Below, one piece after another: positions 43,111 through 51,727 of a stretch of DNA of 64,000 nt. Positions within the stretch are counted from its first letter, which is position 1, and every line of letters begins with the position of its first letter. The DNA is taken from contig JAEWIZ010000022.1 of NCBI GenBank assembly GCA_023386815.1, positions 310,001 to 374,000 of the forward strand. Reading direction: 5' to 3'. A program made the translations under genes and the position numbers. Origin of the DNA: Bacillota bacterium. GTDB lineage: Bacteria > Bacillota > Clostridia > Lachnospirales > Lachnospiraceae. The notes under the pieces are model-generated. The model had not been told where the DNA came from and did not search any database. It saw only the letters and a program-made list of their open reading frames with translations.

Positions 43111-44511
43111 TTATTTTAACCCTTGATAAATTGAATTTAATAGTGTTTTACTCGGATCTTGACTTAGCTCCCATATCATTGCACCTGCTAAACCCTTTGC
43201 TTTGATATAATCTGTCTTCCAACGAATGGATTCCTCATCTTCATAGGTTATGAAAGTCGATCCGTTAAATAACCATGGAGTTTTTGATTCCGGATGAAAA
43301 TAGCGTACATATCCTGGCGCATTGATATAATTCGATACAATATTCGCATAGCTGATGGAAGAACTACCCGAATATGTTTGGTATAGTCCATAATTTGAAT
43401 TCACTACAGCTTTATACACATATCCGTAAAATGGAATTCCCATCACAACCTTTTTTGCAGAAAAGCCTGTTTTAAGCCATGATTGCACGCCAGAATCAAC
43501 ACTTCCCTTATATTGAGGAGATACATCACTATTTTCATATAATGGTGCAACCAGATCGGTATACTGATCCCAGGTACCATGAATATCATATGTCATAATA
43601 TTAGCAAAATCTATGTATTGCTCCAGCTTTGTCAGTTCAATATTGTCAACATACCAGCTTCCCGCAGCACCAGCAAAGGTCAGAAGATAGGTTTTTCCAT
43701 CAAGTACACTTCTTGCTTTCAACTTGTCTCTAAGAGTTTGCATTAATAATGTAAAATTATATTTATCCTCTGCTCTTTTTACATTGGTTGATAACCCTCC
43801 ACTTACCGGATATTCCCAATCAATATCGATTCCATCAAAGCCATATTTTACGATAAAATCCACGCAGCTATCAGCAAATATATTTCTAGACTCTTGAGTT
43901 AATGCGGCATCGGAAAATCTACCAGACCAGCTCCAGCCTCCGACTGCGATTAAGGTTTTCAGATTTGGATTAATCTGTTTTAACGCGTTCAATTTTTGTA
44001 TATTAGACAGATCTACATCTGGATAACCAAGAGTTATTTTCAGATCACTTCCTATATTAGCAAAGGCATAATTAATATGTGTCAGCTTCGTTGCATCGAG
44101 TTTATCCGGTGTGATTCCAGAATAAGCAGCCCAAGCAGCATAATACCCAACCACTTTATTCTGCGGTGCAACTTCTGGAGTAGGAGTTGGTGTCGGCAAG
44201 GATATTGGTGTTGGTGCTACCGTCGGAGTCAACGCGGGTGTTGGTGTTACTGTTGGAACCGGCGTAGCTGATGGGGACACTGTAACTGTCGGGTTCGCTG
44301 TAACTGTTGGGGATGCCGTAATTATTGGGGTTACTGTTGAAGTTGGTTTCACTGTTGGAGTTACTGTTACTGTTGGGGTTGGTTTTTTACCCCGACTTGG
44401 TTTCGCTTCAACCAATGAAGAATTATAGAACAAACTCATTAGGATAACAATGAACAGTATCCAAACCAGCTGTTTTCTTCTCTCAAAACACTTTGCTAAC
44501 AATTTGTTCAT
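43111..44511 (-). CDS. secreted glycoside hydrolase family 18 chitinase-like protein
   Basis: 466 residues. Signal peptide or membrane anchor near 12-36, a Thr/Pro/Val linker (about 40-115) built of PTVT-like repeats, then a GH18 barrel to the C-terminus. The catalytic motif FDGIDIDWEYP (near residue 220) has the full DxxDxDxE; VVGYYAAWAAYSG opens the barrel, IAVGGWSWSGRF is the SxGG strand, and MTYDIHGTWD is also typical. Hydrolyses chitin or related beta-1,4-GlcNAc chains outside the cell. No binding module is seen. Strong AGGAGGAGG box before the ATG. Confidence 0.94.
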   Translation of the reverse strand: MNKLLAKCFERRKQLVWILFIVILMSLFYNSSLVEAKPSRGKKPTPTVTVTPTVKPTSTVTPIITASPTVTANPTVTVSPSATPVPTVTPTPALTPTVAPTPISLPTPTPTPEVAPQNKVVGYYAAWAAYSGITPDKLDATKLTHINYAFANIGSDLKITLGYPDVDLSNIQKLNALKQINPNLKTLIAVGGWSWSGRFSDAALTQESRNIFADSCVDFIVKYGFDGIDIDWEYPVSGGLSTNVKRAEDKYNFTLLMQTLRDKLKARSVLDGKTYLLTFAGAAGSWYVDNIELTKLEQYIDFANIMTYDIHGTWDQYTDLVAPLYENSDVSPQYKGSVDSGVQSWLKTGFSAKKVVMGIPFYGYVYKAVVNSNYGLYQTYSGSSSISYANIVSNYINAPGYVRYFHPESKTPWLFNGSTFITYEDEESIRWKTDYIKAKGLAGAMIWELSQDPSKTLLNSIYQGLK

Positions 44512-44670
44512 AAAATGATGCCTCCTCCTTTGTCATTGAACTATTAATGCAGAGTAATATTCTCGACATAATTCGTCAATAAATCATAATCCTATGTTAA
44601 CAAAAGCTAGCAATTCATGTCAATCTCGGAAGTTTAGTAAAACACTGGTAAATCTGCCTTTGTATACCAA

Positions 44671-44704
44671 TAAAAAAAGCATTCATTATTAAAATGAATG
44701 CTTC
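44671..44704 (-). terminator. terminator of the SleB-like gene
   Basis: AAGCATTCAT / ATGAATGCTT stem with a 7-nt loop; on the - strand TTTTTTTAT follows. About 25 bp after the gene end. Confidence 0.8.
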
Positions 44705-44726
44705 ATACTTTCGTAACTTGATTTAT

Positions 44727-45239
44727 TTATTTGAACTGATGATTACCTAGCTGTAACTTATAACCACTTAATCTTCCGCTAAAGGATAAGAACTTACTAA
44801 AATCAACCTTCTCATCATCGATAGTAATGCTTGTTGTTCCGGTTAATGCTAATTTTGCAGCCTTAATACATTCTTTTTCATCATCGGAGGTAAAATCCCC
44901 ATCATCATATTCTTCTAATGCATCTTCTAACGATCCACTTGCTACTGGACTGAATTGACATTTTTGATAAATAACTTCTTTCACTGTATCAGGATATTTC
45001 CCAGATCTTACACGGTTCATAACTACAATTCCAACTGCTAACTTTCCTCTATATATTTCAGATTGTGCTTCACAGTAAATCAATGCTGATAATAATCTTA
45101 AGTCTGCTTCTGAATATTCCTTCGTTTCTTCTTCCTGACTGTTTACTGTTGTGTCTTCTGCCGCAAAAGCTATTACATTAGTAAAATTAAAAGCTAACAC
45201 TGCAACCAACATACATATAAGCAATTTTTTGAATTTCAT
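44727..45239 (-). CDS. secreted cell wall hydrolase, SleB-type
   Basis: 170 residues. Sec signal peptide 1-27 ending AFAAE, then an acidic spacer, then a Hydrolase_2 domain (about 45-165): LRLLSALIYCEAQSEIYRGKLAVGIVVMNRV, where the Glu after Cys is the expected catalytic residue, then KYPDTVKEVIYQKCQFSPV. Family members include spore-cortex SleB/CwlJ, which cleave peptidoglycan, but this short form with its own signal peptide may work in vegetative or sporulation wall turnover. AAGGAG before the ATG. Confidence 0.87.
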   Translation of the reverse strand: MKFKKLLICMLVAVLAFNFTNVIAFAAEDTTVNSQEEETKEYSEADLRLLSALIYCEAQSEIYRGKLAVGIVVMNRVRSGKYPDTVKEVIYQKCQFSPVASGSLEDALEEYDDGDFTSDDEKECIKAAKLALTGTTSITIDDEKVDFSKFLSFSGRLSGYKLQLGNHQFK

Positions 45240-45501
45240 TTTATTCTCCTTAAGCTGGATTATTATTTGAAATAATTCGTCAAAGAAAAGTCGAATAACA
45301 TTTCATAATGATAGCCAAGTTATTAAGTCAATAATAAATCGGTTAATACTTATGTAACAATTATATCATAGATTTTTAAAAAATCAAGTCTTTTTGCCAT
45401 TAAATAGTATTATTGGCAAAACTTTTTTGTATAGAATGACTTTTCCCTTCCAATATTAATGATTTTTTTCTTAAAATATTAAACTTTAATACATTAAACC
45501 A

Positions 45502-45561
45502 TTGACTTTCAGAGATATTTTGTTATATACTAGGATCAATTTAACGCATCAAAGCGTTAAA
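45502..45561 (+). promoter_or_regulatory. promoter and operator of the TrpX-type ABC operon
   Basis: TTGACT (45502-45507), 18 bp, TATACT (45526-45531). Directly after the -10 box a perfect inverted repeat TTTAACGC-N6-GCGTTAAA (45540-45561) covers the expected transcription start, a typical repressor position. The regulator is not known. The rest of the 45240-45590 gap is AT-rich. Confidence 0.65.
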
Positions 45562-45590
45562 ACATTAATTCAGATATGAGGAGGTACATA

Positions 45591-46631
45591 ATGAAAAAAA
45601 TCTTTGCACTTATCTTAACATTTAGCATGATTTTAAGCCTTACGGCTTGTGGCTCAAAAAACACTGCAACATCAACAGAATCTAGCAGTGAACCAACAAC
45701 TCAGCCAACTACTGCAGCTACCACGGAGGAATCCACCGGTACCACTGATGACACCTATACCGTAGGTATCATTCAGCTTGTACAACATGAAGCCTTAGAT
45801 GCAGCAACGAAAGGTTTTCAGGATGCCTTAACAGAATTGTTAGGTGATAAGATTACGTTCGATTTACAAAATGCATCCGGTGATTCTGCTACCTGTGCAA
45901 CGATTGCAAATCAATTTGTTTCTAATAAGTATGATTTAATCATGGCAAATGCAACTCCTGCTTTACAGGCTGCCTTTTCCGCGACGAACTCAATTCCGAT
46001 TCTTGGAACCTCTGTTACCGATTACGGTACTGCCCTTGATATCGACAACTGGACTGGTGTAACTGGTTACAATGTATCCGGTACATCCGATTTAGCTCCC
46101 CTTGATAAGCAGGCTGAAATGATTAAAGAATTATTCCCTGACGTTAAAAACATCGGTATTCTTTACTGCTCTGCAGAAGCTAACTCTAAATATCAATCCT
46201 CTGTAATTCAGGGCTATCTTACTGATATGGGATATACCTGCAAGGAATATACATTCGCTGATTCCAATGATGTAGCTTCCGTAACCCAGACAGCAGCTTC
46301 GGAAAGTGATGTCATCTACATTCCTACCGATAATACTGCTGCTTCCTGTACTGAGGCTATTAATAATGTAGCAGAACCGGCAGGAGTTCCAGTTGTTGCT
46401 GGTGAAGAAGGTATCTGTAAGGGCGCTGGTATTGCAACTTTATCCATCAGCTATTATGATCTTGGATATGAGACAGGAAAGATGGCATATGAAGTACTTG
46501 TAAATGGTGCTGATGTCTCTACCATGGAGGTTCAATTTGCTCCGAATACTACATATAAATTCATGGCAGATCGTGCTGCTAAATTAGGCGTTACCATTCC
46601 AGACAGCTATGTAGCGATTGAAGCTGAATAA
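45591..46631 (+). CDS. ABC importer substrate-binding lipoprotein (TrpX/ABC_sub_bind family)
   Basis: 346 residues. Lipoprotein signal peptide with lipobox LTAC (Cys near residue 21), a Ser/Thr-rich linker to about 50, then a two-lobe binding domain: YTVGIIQLVQHEALDAATKGFQDAL, IANQFVSNKYDLIMANATPALQAA, TSVTDYG, NIGILYCSAEANS and VPVVAGEEGICKGAGIATLSISYYDLG. These are family features of ABC_sub_bind proteins, often tryptophan/tyrosine importers (TrpXYZ). Start moved to 45591, after AGGAGG; the ATG at 45576 overlaps that box. The ligand is a guess by family; no T-box precedes it. Confidence 0.88.
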   Translation: MKKIFALILTFSMILSLTACGSKNTATSTESSSEPTTQPTTAATTEESTGTTDDTYTVGIIQLVQHEALDAATKGFQDALTELLGDKITFDLQNASGDSATCATIANQFVSNKYDLIMANATPALQAAFSATNSIPILGTSVTDYGTALDIDNWTGVTGYNVSGTSDLAPLDKQAEMIKELFPDVKNIGILYCSAEANSKYQSSVIQGYLTDMGYTCKEYTFADSNDVASVTQTAASESDVIYIPTDNTAASCTEAINNVAEPAGVPVVAGEEGICKGAGIATLSISYYDLGYETGKMAYEVLVNGADVSTMEVQFAPNTTYKFMADRAAKLGVTIPDSYVAIEAE

Positions 46632-46685
46632 CATGGTGCTATCATATTTATAAACTTAAGAATTGTTTACTAACCGTGTATTTTT

Positions 46686-46722
46686 TACAGGGGTACCGTT
46701 CATCTGACGGCACCCCTGTACA
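46686..46722 (+). terminator. intercistronic hairpin between binding protein and permease genes
   Basis: AGGGGTaCCGT / ACGGcACCCCT stem with a 7-nt loop, followed by GTACATTATTTTA. It probably lowers transporter expression relative to the binding protein. Confidence 0.65.
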
Positions 46723-46785
46723 TTATTTTATTAAATAAGGAATATAAGCATTTCATTCGCTTATGTTCTGAGAAGGAGAATAAGT

Positions 46786-47757
46786 ATGAGTTATATTCTA
46801 TCCCTAAATCCACAGTCTTTATTAAATGCGTTACCCGGATGTATTGCTCAGGGATTAATATGGGGCATTATGGCTCTCGGAGTATATGTTACCTTCCGTT
46901 TGCTGGATTTCGCTGATCTGACGGTAGATGGTTCCTTTGCAACCGGAGGTGCTGTAACCGTTATGTTAATTATTGCTGGCTTCCCGGTTCCAGTAGCGTT
47001 ATTAATTGCAATTTTCGCTGGTATGGCCGCCGGCATTGTCACAGGCCTGCTACATACCGCCTTAGGTATCCCGCCCATTCTATCAGGTATCCTAACCCAG
47101 ATTGCTCTGTACTCAGTCAATCTGCATATTATGGGAATGGCTGCAAATCAAGCTATCAGCGTACAGAAATACAACCTGATCATTTCGTTAATGTATGTAT
47201 CAAAATCAATCCTCGTCGGATGTATCTTTACTGCAGCTCTAATCATTGTTCTGTATTGGTTCTTTGGTACAGAGTTAGGCAGCTCCATTCGAGCTACCGG
47301 ATGTAATCCTGCTATGAGTAAAGCTAATGGTATCAATATCAACTTTACCAAGGTATTAGCTCTTGCCATATCCAATGGTATTGTCAGCCTGGCAGGCGGT
47401 TTAATGTCTCAGTATCAGGGCTTCGCAGATATCAATATGGGACGCGGCGCCATCGTTATCGGGTTAGCTGCTGTTATTATCGGTGAAGTATTTGGTGATT
47501 CCTTGCTGAGAAAACATATGAATTTTGCGCTCCGCTTAACTTTTGTAGTATTAGGCGGCGTTATCTACTATATAGTAGTTGGAATTGTTCTTTGGTTAAA
47601 GCTTAACTCTAATGATCTTAAGCTATTTACCGCAATTATTGTTGCTATCTTCCTCGCTGTTCCATATCTGCAGGGTAAAAGGAAAAGCTCCTTTGCACGT
47701 ACTGCCAAGATGTCTGATGCGATGTTGAAAGCTCAAAACAACAAGGAGGTAAAGTAA
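46786..47757 (+). CDS. ABC transporter permease (TrpY-type)
   Basis: 323 residues, eight to ten hydrophobic helices. The BPD_transp_2-like core includes CIAQGLIWGIMALGVYVTFRLLDFADLTVDGSF near the start and GSSIRATGCNPAMSKANGININFTKVLALAISNGIVSLAGG in the middle, where the conserved GxNxxAA-like coupling segment sits. Partner of the adjacent binding protein and ATPase; own GGAG box. Its stop overlaps the ATPase region with no gap (next gene begins one base later). Confidence 0.9.
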   Translation: MSYILSLNPQSLLNALPGCIAQGLIWGIMALGVYVTFRLLDFADLTVDGSFATGGAVTVMLIIAGFPVPVALLIAIFAGMAAGIVTGLLHTALGIPPILSGILTQIALYSVNLHIMGMAANQAISVQKYNLIISLMYVSKSILVGCIFTAALIIVLYWFFGTELGSSIRATGCNPAMSKANGININFTKVLALAISNGIVSLAGGLMSQYQGFADINMGRGAIVIGLAAVIIGEVFGDSLLRKHMNFALRLTFVVLGGVIYYIVVGIVLWLKLNSNDLKLFTAIIVAIFLAVPYLQGKRKSSFARTAKMSDAMLKAQNNKEVK

Positions 47758-48552
47758 ATGCTAAATATAATTGACGTTCATAAGACCTTCAACCCTGGTA
47801 CCATCAATGAAAAAATCGCCTTAAACGGTGTCGATCTCCACCTAGATGATGGTGATTTTTGTACCATTATCGGCGGTAATGGTGCCGGGAAATCAACTAC
47901 CCTAAATGCAATCGCCGGTGTCTGGCCTGTAGATCAAGGGGCGATTTTGCTAGATGATCAAAATATTACCGGATTGTCGGAACACAAAAGAGCCGCATAT
48001 CTTGGCCGTGTATTCCAGGATCCAATGACTGGAACAGCTGCAGCTATGGAGATTCAAGAGAATCTGGCTCTAGCGGCTCGACGAGGCCATCGCAGAACCT
48101 TGAGTTGGAATATCAGTAAAAAGGAAAAAGACAAATTCAAAGAATTATTAAAAATTCTTGATCTGGGACTGGAAAATCGTATGACTGCTAAGGTAGGTCT
48201 CCTCTCCGGCGGTCAGCGTCAAGCACTCACCCTTCTTATGGCTACCTTGCAGCATCCAAAGTTACTGCTTCTGGATGAACATACTGCAGCCCTCGATCCA
48301 AAAACCGCAGAAAAAGTACTTCGTGTAACAGATCAGATTATCTCTGATAATCATTTGACTGCTCTTATGGTTACTCATAATATGAAGGATGCCATTGCTC
48401 ATGGTAACCGCCTCATAATGATGCATGAAGGAAGAGTGATTCTGGATATTAAGGGTGAAGAAAAGACCAAGCTTACGGTAGCTGATTTAATGCATCAGTT
48501 TGAGTTAGTATCCGGTAAGGAATTTGCGAATGATAAGGCTATTTTAGCCTAA
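47758..48552 (+). CDS. ABC transporter ATPase (TrpZ-type)
   Basis: 264 residues, single NBD. Walker A GGNGAGKSTT near residue 42, Q-loop VFQDPMTGTAA, signature LLSGGQRQALTLLMA, Walker B LLLLDEHTAALDP (His instead of the usual Pro after Glu) and switch His in VTHNMKDA. Final gene of the TrpXYZ-type operon; AAGGAGG before the ATG and a terminator 55 bp after the stop. Confidence 0.92.
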   Translation: MLNIIDVHKTFNPGTINEKIALNGVDLHLDDGDFCTIIGGNGAGKSTTLNAIAGVWPVDQGAILLDDQNITGLSEHKRAAYLGRVFQDPMTGTAAAMEIQENLALAARRGHRRTLSWNISKKEKDKFKELLKILDLGLENRMTAKVGLLSGGQRQALTLLMATLQHPKLLLLDEHTAALDPKTAEKVLRVTDQIISDNHLTALMVTHNMKDAIAHGNRLIMMHEGRVILDIKGEEKTKLTVADLMHQFELVSGKEFANDKAILA

Positions 48553-48605
48553 TCACTAGAAGTTTGAATGTATCTCATAATAAATTTAATATTATGAAAT
48601 ATTAT

Positions 48606-48634
48606 ATCCCCACCAATTTGGTGGGGATAATTTT
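48606..48634 (+). terminator. terminator of the TrpXYZ-type operon
   Basis: ATCCCCACC-AATTT-GGTGGGGAT stem (48606-48628) followed by AATTTTAT. Confidence 0.85.
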
Positions 48635-48904
48635 ATCATCACGGATTATATCCAAAAAACTAAAATGGACTTTGCCATTGAACTTTTGAAAAGCAATATC
48701 TATCACTATAATGAAATTGCTGAAGTATTAGGCTATCAAAACTACTCCTATTTCAGCCGGATCTTCAAAAAATACTATGAAGGAATTACTGATTCAGACT
48801 TCTTTCCTTATATACAAATATATCGTTATAAAATATATTGTTATAAAAACAGATTGTTTTTGTTAAAAAATAAACAAGATGACTTGACAAATGAGCCAAT
48901 ATGA
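48635..48904 (+). pseudogene. C-terminal remnant of an AraC-family regulator
   Basis: The frame reads ITDYIQKTKMDFAIELLKSN, then IAEVLGYQNYSYFSRIFKKYYEG and TDSDF, the second helix-turn-helix of AraC proteins; the first helix-turn-helix and sensor domain are absent and the frame begins right after a terminator. The final ~30 residues (IYRYKIYCYKNRL onward) do not fit the family. Without a start codon or ribosome binding site for the conserved part I regard it as a broken regulator, possibly the former regulator of the genes downstream. Confidence 0.7.
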
Positions 48905-48912
48905 GATACCTT
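48884..48912 (+). promoter_or_regulatory. promoter of the microcompartment satellite
   Basis: TTGACA (48884-48889), 17 bp, TACCTT (48907-48912), inside the end of the AraC remnant. Transcription would begin just before the repetitive leader. Confidence 0.5.
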
Positions 48913-48924
48913 ATAAATAAAGAA

Positions 48925-49096
48925 AAAACAACATAATTCTATCTTAAATGTTGTTTTGTGTGGGTTTAAATGTTGTTTTAACCCACATTTAATAGGAAGA
49001 CGTAATATCTTTTCATATATTTGAAAGGAGGCGATTTTCCATTCGCACACATGAAAGGAGACCTTTTCTCCTTTCTTACATTTGAAAGGAGAAATC
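48925..49096 (+). promoter_or_regulatory. repetitive 5' leader with alternative hairpins and three SD copies
   Basis: AAAACAACAT (48925-48934) can pair with ATGTTGTTTT at 48948-48957 or with the identical copy at 48970-48979; the second copy lies in the loop region of another hairpin TGTGGGTTTA/TTAACCCACA (48959-48987). Further on GAAAGGAG occurs at 49023, 49053 and 49084, about 30 bp apart; the last is the true ribosome binding site, and CTCCTTTC (49068-49075) can pair with either the second or the third copy. This looks like mutually exclusive folding that could expose or hide the ribosome binding site. Confidence 0.5.
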
Positions 49097-50230
49097 ATGA
49101 ATAGCTCTTTTAGTATCAAGACAGATATTTTGATAGGATCCGGGAACGATGATACCTATAGAGGCGCCGGTAAAGTGTTGATTGTCACTGATCGGTTCAT
49201 GCAGGAAAAAGAAGTAACCAAATATATTACAAAGCACTTAAGTGGAGTTGAATATAAAATATTTGCAGATGTAAAACCAAATCCAGATATTGCAACTGTA
49301 ACAAAAGGTGTAAAGATTATATTAGAGTTTAAACCTGAGTTGGTGGTTGCTCTTGGCGGTGGTTCTCCTATAGATGCGGCAAAAGGAATGATTTATTTCG
49401 CCCGTATGCAGGATTCCTCCCTGAACATTCGATTTATTGCAATCCCAACTACCAGCGGAACCGGCTCGGAGGTTACAAAATTCTCCGTAATCACGGATCC
49501 TGAGACAGAAACGAAATATCCCTTGGTAGATGACAGTATGCTACCGGATATGGCAATCATCGATGCTGAACTAACCAAATCTGTTCCCCGAAGCGTAACG
49601 GCTGATACGGGTATGGACGTATTAACCCACGCAATTGAGGCATTTGTCTGTAATATGAGAAATGATTTTACTGATGCTCTTGCAGAAAAAGCGATTAAGC
49701 TTGCTAATAAATTCTTAATTCAAGTTTTTGAAAACCCGGAGGATGTTACACTCAGACAAAGGGTGCATAATGCCTCCTGTCTTGCAGGAATGGCTTTTAG
49801 TAATTCCGGCTTAGGGATTAACCACTCAATGGCTCATACCTTAGGAGCACATTTTCATATTCCTCATGGCAAGGCAAATGCAATTCTCCTGCCCTACGTT
49901 ATCTCCTATAATGCAGGTCTCTATGACCAGCTAACAGAGGCAAACAAACGATATGCCAAGATTGCTCGATTAATCTGGCTGGACAGCACCAATGACCGGC
50001 AGAGTACCATGAATCTTGTCCGTGCTCTTCGTAACTATATTGCCAAATTAAACATCCCCTCCAGCATTAAAGCCGCAGGGGTGAACAGACAGGATTTTAT
50101 AAATGTACTTCCAGAACTGGTAGAGTCAGCATATGCGGATCCTTGTACCGCAGGAAACCCAAGACAGGTTACCAAAGAAGAGTTGACGGAGCTATTTATC
50201 CGTGCCTATGACGGTAAATATGCAGTCTAA
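49097..50230 (+). CDS. iron-containing alcohol dehydrogenase, PduQ-like
   Basis: 377 residues, group III Fe-dependent alcohol dehydrogenase. NAD site GGGSPIDAAKG near residue 85, PTTSGTGSEVT, the metal-ligand region TADTGMDVLTHAIEAFV and NHSMAHTLGAHFHIPHGKANAI with the Fe-binding histidines. Reduces an aldehyde to the alcohol with NADH, regenerating NAD+ inside or next to a microcompartment, as PduQ does for propionaldehyde. The ATG at 49097 follows GAAAGGAG by five bases. First gene of three with PduS- and PduT-like proteins; no classical encapsulation peptide is obvious at the N-terminus. Confidence 0.9.
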   Translation: MNSSFSIKTDILIGSGNDDTYRGAGKVLIVTDRFMQEKEVTKYITKHLSGVEYKIFADVKPNPDIATVTKGVKIILEFKPELVVALGGGSPIDAAKGMIYFARMQDSSLNIRFIAIPTTSGTGSEVTKFSVITDPETETKYPLVDDSMLPDMAIIDAELTKSVPRSVTADTGMDVLTHAIEAFVCNMRNDFTDALAEKAIKLANKFLIQVFENPEDVTLRQRVHNASCLAGMAFSNSGLGINHSMAHTLGAHFHIPHGKANAILLPYVISYNAGLYDQLTEANKRYAKIARLIWLDSTNDRQSTMNLVRALRNYIAKLNIPSSIKAAGVNRQDFINVLPELVESAYADPCTAGNPRQVTKEELTELFIRAYDGKYAV

Positions 50231-50341
50231 ATGAGTAAGATACGATTCATCAATAGATATTCTGTAGCGCTACCCAGCAATTAATTCTATTATGAATCAA
50301 AATGGATCTGTAACTCAGGTATCATAAGATTGGAGAAAATT

Positions 50342-51691
50342 ATGAATTTGATTGAAATAATAAAAGATGCTGGTATCGTCGGTGCAGGCGGTGCAGGTTT
50401 TCCTACCCACATTAAGTTGAATACAAAGGCAGAATATTTTATTGTAAATGCTGCCGAATGCGAGCCCTTAATTGAAACTGATAAGTATTTATGCCGAACC
50501 TTTGCTGATGAACTAATTAAGGGTGTGATGCTAATCTCAAACCATTTGGAGGCAAAGAAATCAGTTATTGCATTGAAGGGTAAATATAAAGCCGAAATAG
50601 CCGCTTTAAAGGAAGCCATTGAAAGAAATGGTGCTGATACTCAGATCTTTGAGATGAGAACCTTCTATCCTGCTGGTGATGAGCAGATCATGGTACAGCA
50701 GGTAACCGGTAAAAGCGTGCCGGAGCGAGGTATTCCAATTGATGTAGGTGCCGTTGTTGACAATGTTGGAACAGTGATCGGAATATATAATGCGGTGACC
50801 AAGAGCGAAAAGACAACGGATAAGTATCTCTCTGTTGTAGGCGAAGTAAAAGAACCAATTATGCTAAAGGTTCCTATCGGTACTTCTATCAGAGAATGTA
50901 TCAAAGCAGCAGCGCCAACGATAAGTGAGTATTCCATCATTCTTGGCGGCCCTATGATGGGACGAGTTGTGTCAGAGGAACAACTCATTGATCAGCAGTT
51001 TGTCACGAAGACCACAGGTAATATTATTGTACTGCCAAAAGATCATTACCTGATTAGACGTTCTGCTGTATCGATCGATCGTATTAAGCATCAGACAAGA
51101 AGTGCCTGTATTCAATGCAGAATGTGTACAGACTTATGCCCAAGATTCCAGATCGGTCATAGAATCAAACCCCATCTTGTCATGAGAAATGTTTGGCGTG
51201 AGGATAAAATCGAAACCACGGAAGAATTTGAAAAGAGCTTCGGTGATGCAATCAATTGCTGTGATTGTGGAATCTGTGAAATGTTTGCCTGTCCGATGGG
51301 TCTTTCACCAAGAAGGGTAAATCAATATATGAAGGGTAAGCTTCGTGAAAAAGGCGTTACCGTAGAACGAAACTTAAATCCTCAGGCAAGGCCCACCGTT
51401 GACCTTAGCAAAGTTCCTACCGATCGATTAATTGCCAGATTAAATCTAGGTAAGTACAACGGATTGCATGCCCATGACTGTCTAGAACTAAAACCAAAGG
51501 AAGTTTTCCTTCCCTTCTCTCAGCATATTGGAAAGCCTGCCCTTGCTGTAAAAGCAACAGGAGATAAAGTATCCGTTGGTGACTTGATAGCCAGTGCTGA
51601 CGATACAGGATTATCAACAAATATACATTCCAGTGTGAACGGTACTGTAAGTGAAGTAACTCAAACCGGAATTAAAATAATTGTAGGCTAA
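50342..51691 (+). CDS. PduS-like flavin/iron-sulfur protein (RnfC-type)
   Basis: 449 residues. N-terminal NADH/FMN-binding RnfC-like region GIVGAGGAGFPTHIKL, then ECEPLIETDKYL and the SLBB-type segment ILGGPMMGRVV. Two [4Fe-4S] motifs: CIQCRMCTDLCP (near residue 260) and CCDCGICEMFACP (near 305). C-terminal biotinyl/barrel-sandwich-like part. PduS is a cobalamin reductase in B12-dependent microcompartments and probably an electron conduit through PduT in others. Start at 50342 with GGAG upstream; an upstream TTG is less likely. Followed after 36 bp by the PduT-like gene. Confidence 0.9.
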   Translation: MNLIEIIKDAGIVGAGGAGFPTHIKLNTKAEYFIVNAAECEPLIETDKYLCRTFADELIKGVMLISNHLEAKKSVIALKGKYKAEIAALKEAIERNGADTQIFEMRTFYPAGDEQIMVQQVTGKSVPERGIPIDVGAVVDNVGTVIGIYNAVTKSEKTTDKYLSVVGEVKEPIMLKVPIGTSIRECIKAAAPTISEYSIILGGPMMGRVVSEEQLIDQQFVTKTTGNIIVLPKDHYLIRRSAVSIDRIKHQTRSACIQCRMCTDLCPRFQIGHRIKPHLVMRNVWREDKIETTEEFEKSFGDAINCCDCGICEMFACPMGLSPRRVNQYMKGKLREKGVTVERNLNPQARPTVDLSKVPTDRLIARLNLGKYNGLHAHDCLELKPKEVFLPFSQHIGKPALAVKATGDKVSVGDLIASADDTGLSTNIHSSVNGTVSEVTQTGIKIIVG

Positions 51692-51727
51692 TTTAAGATG
51701 CCCATATGCGGCGGATTGGAGTTTGAA

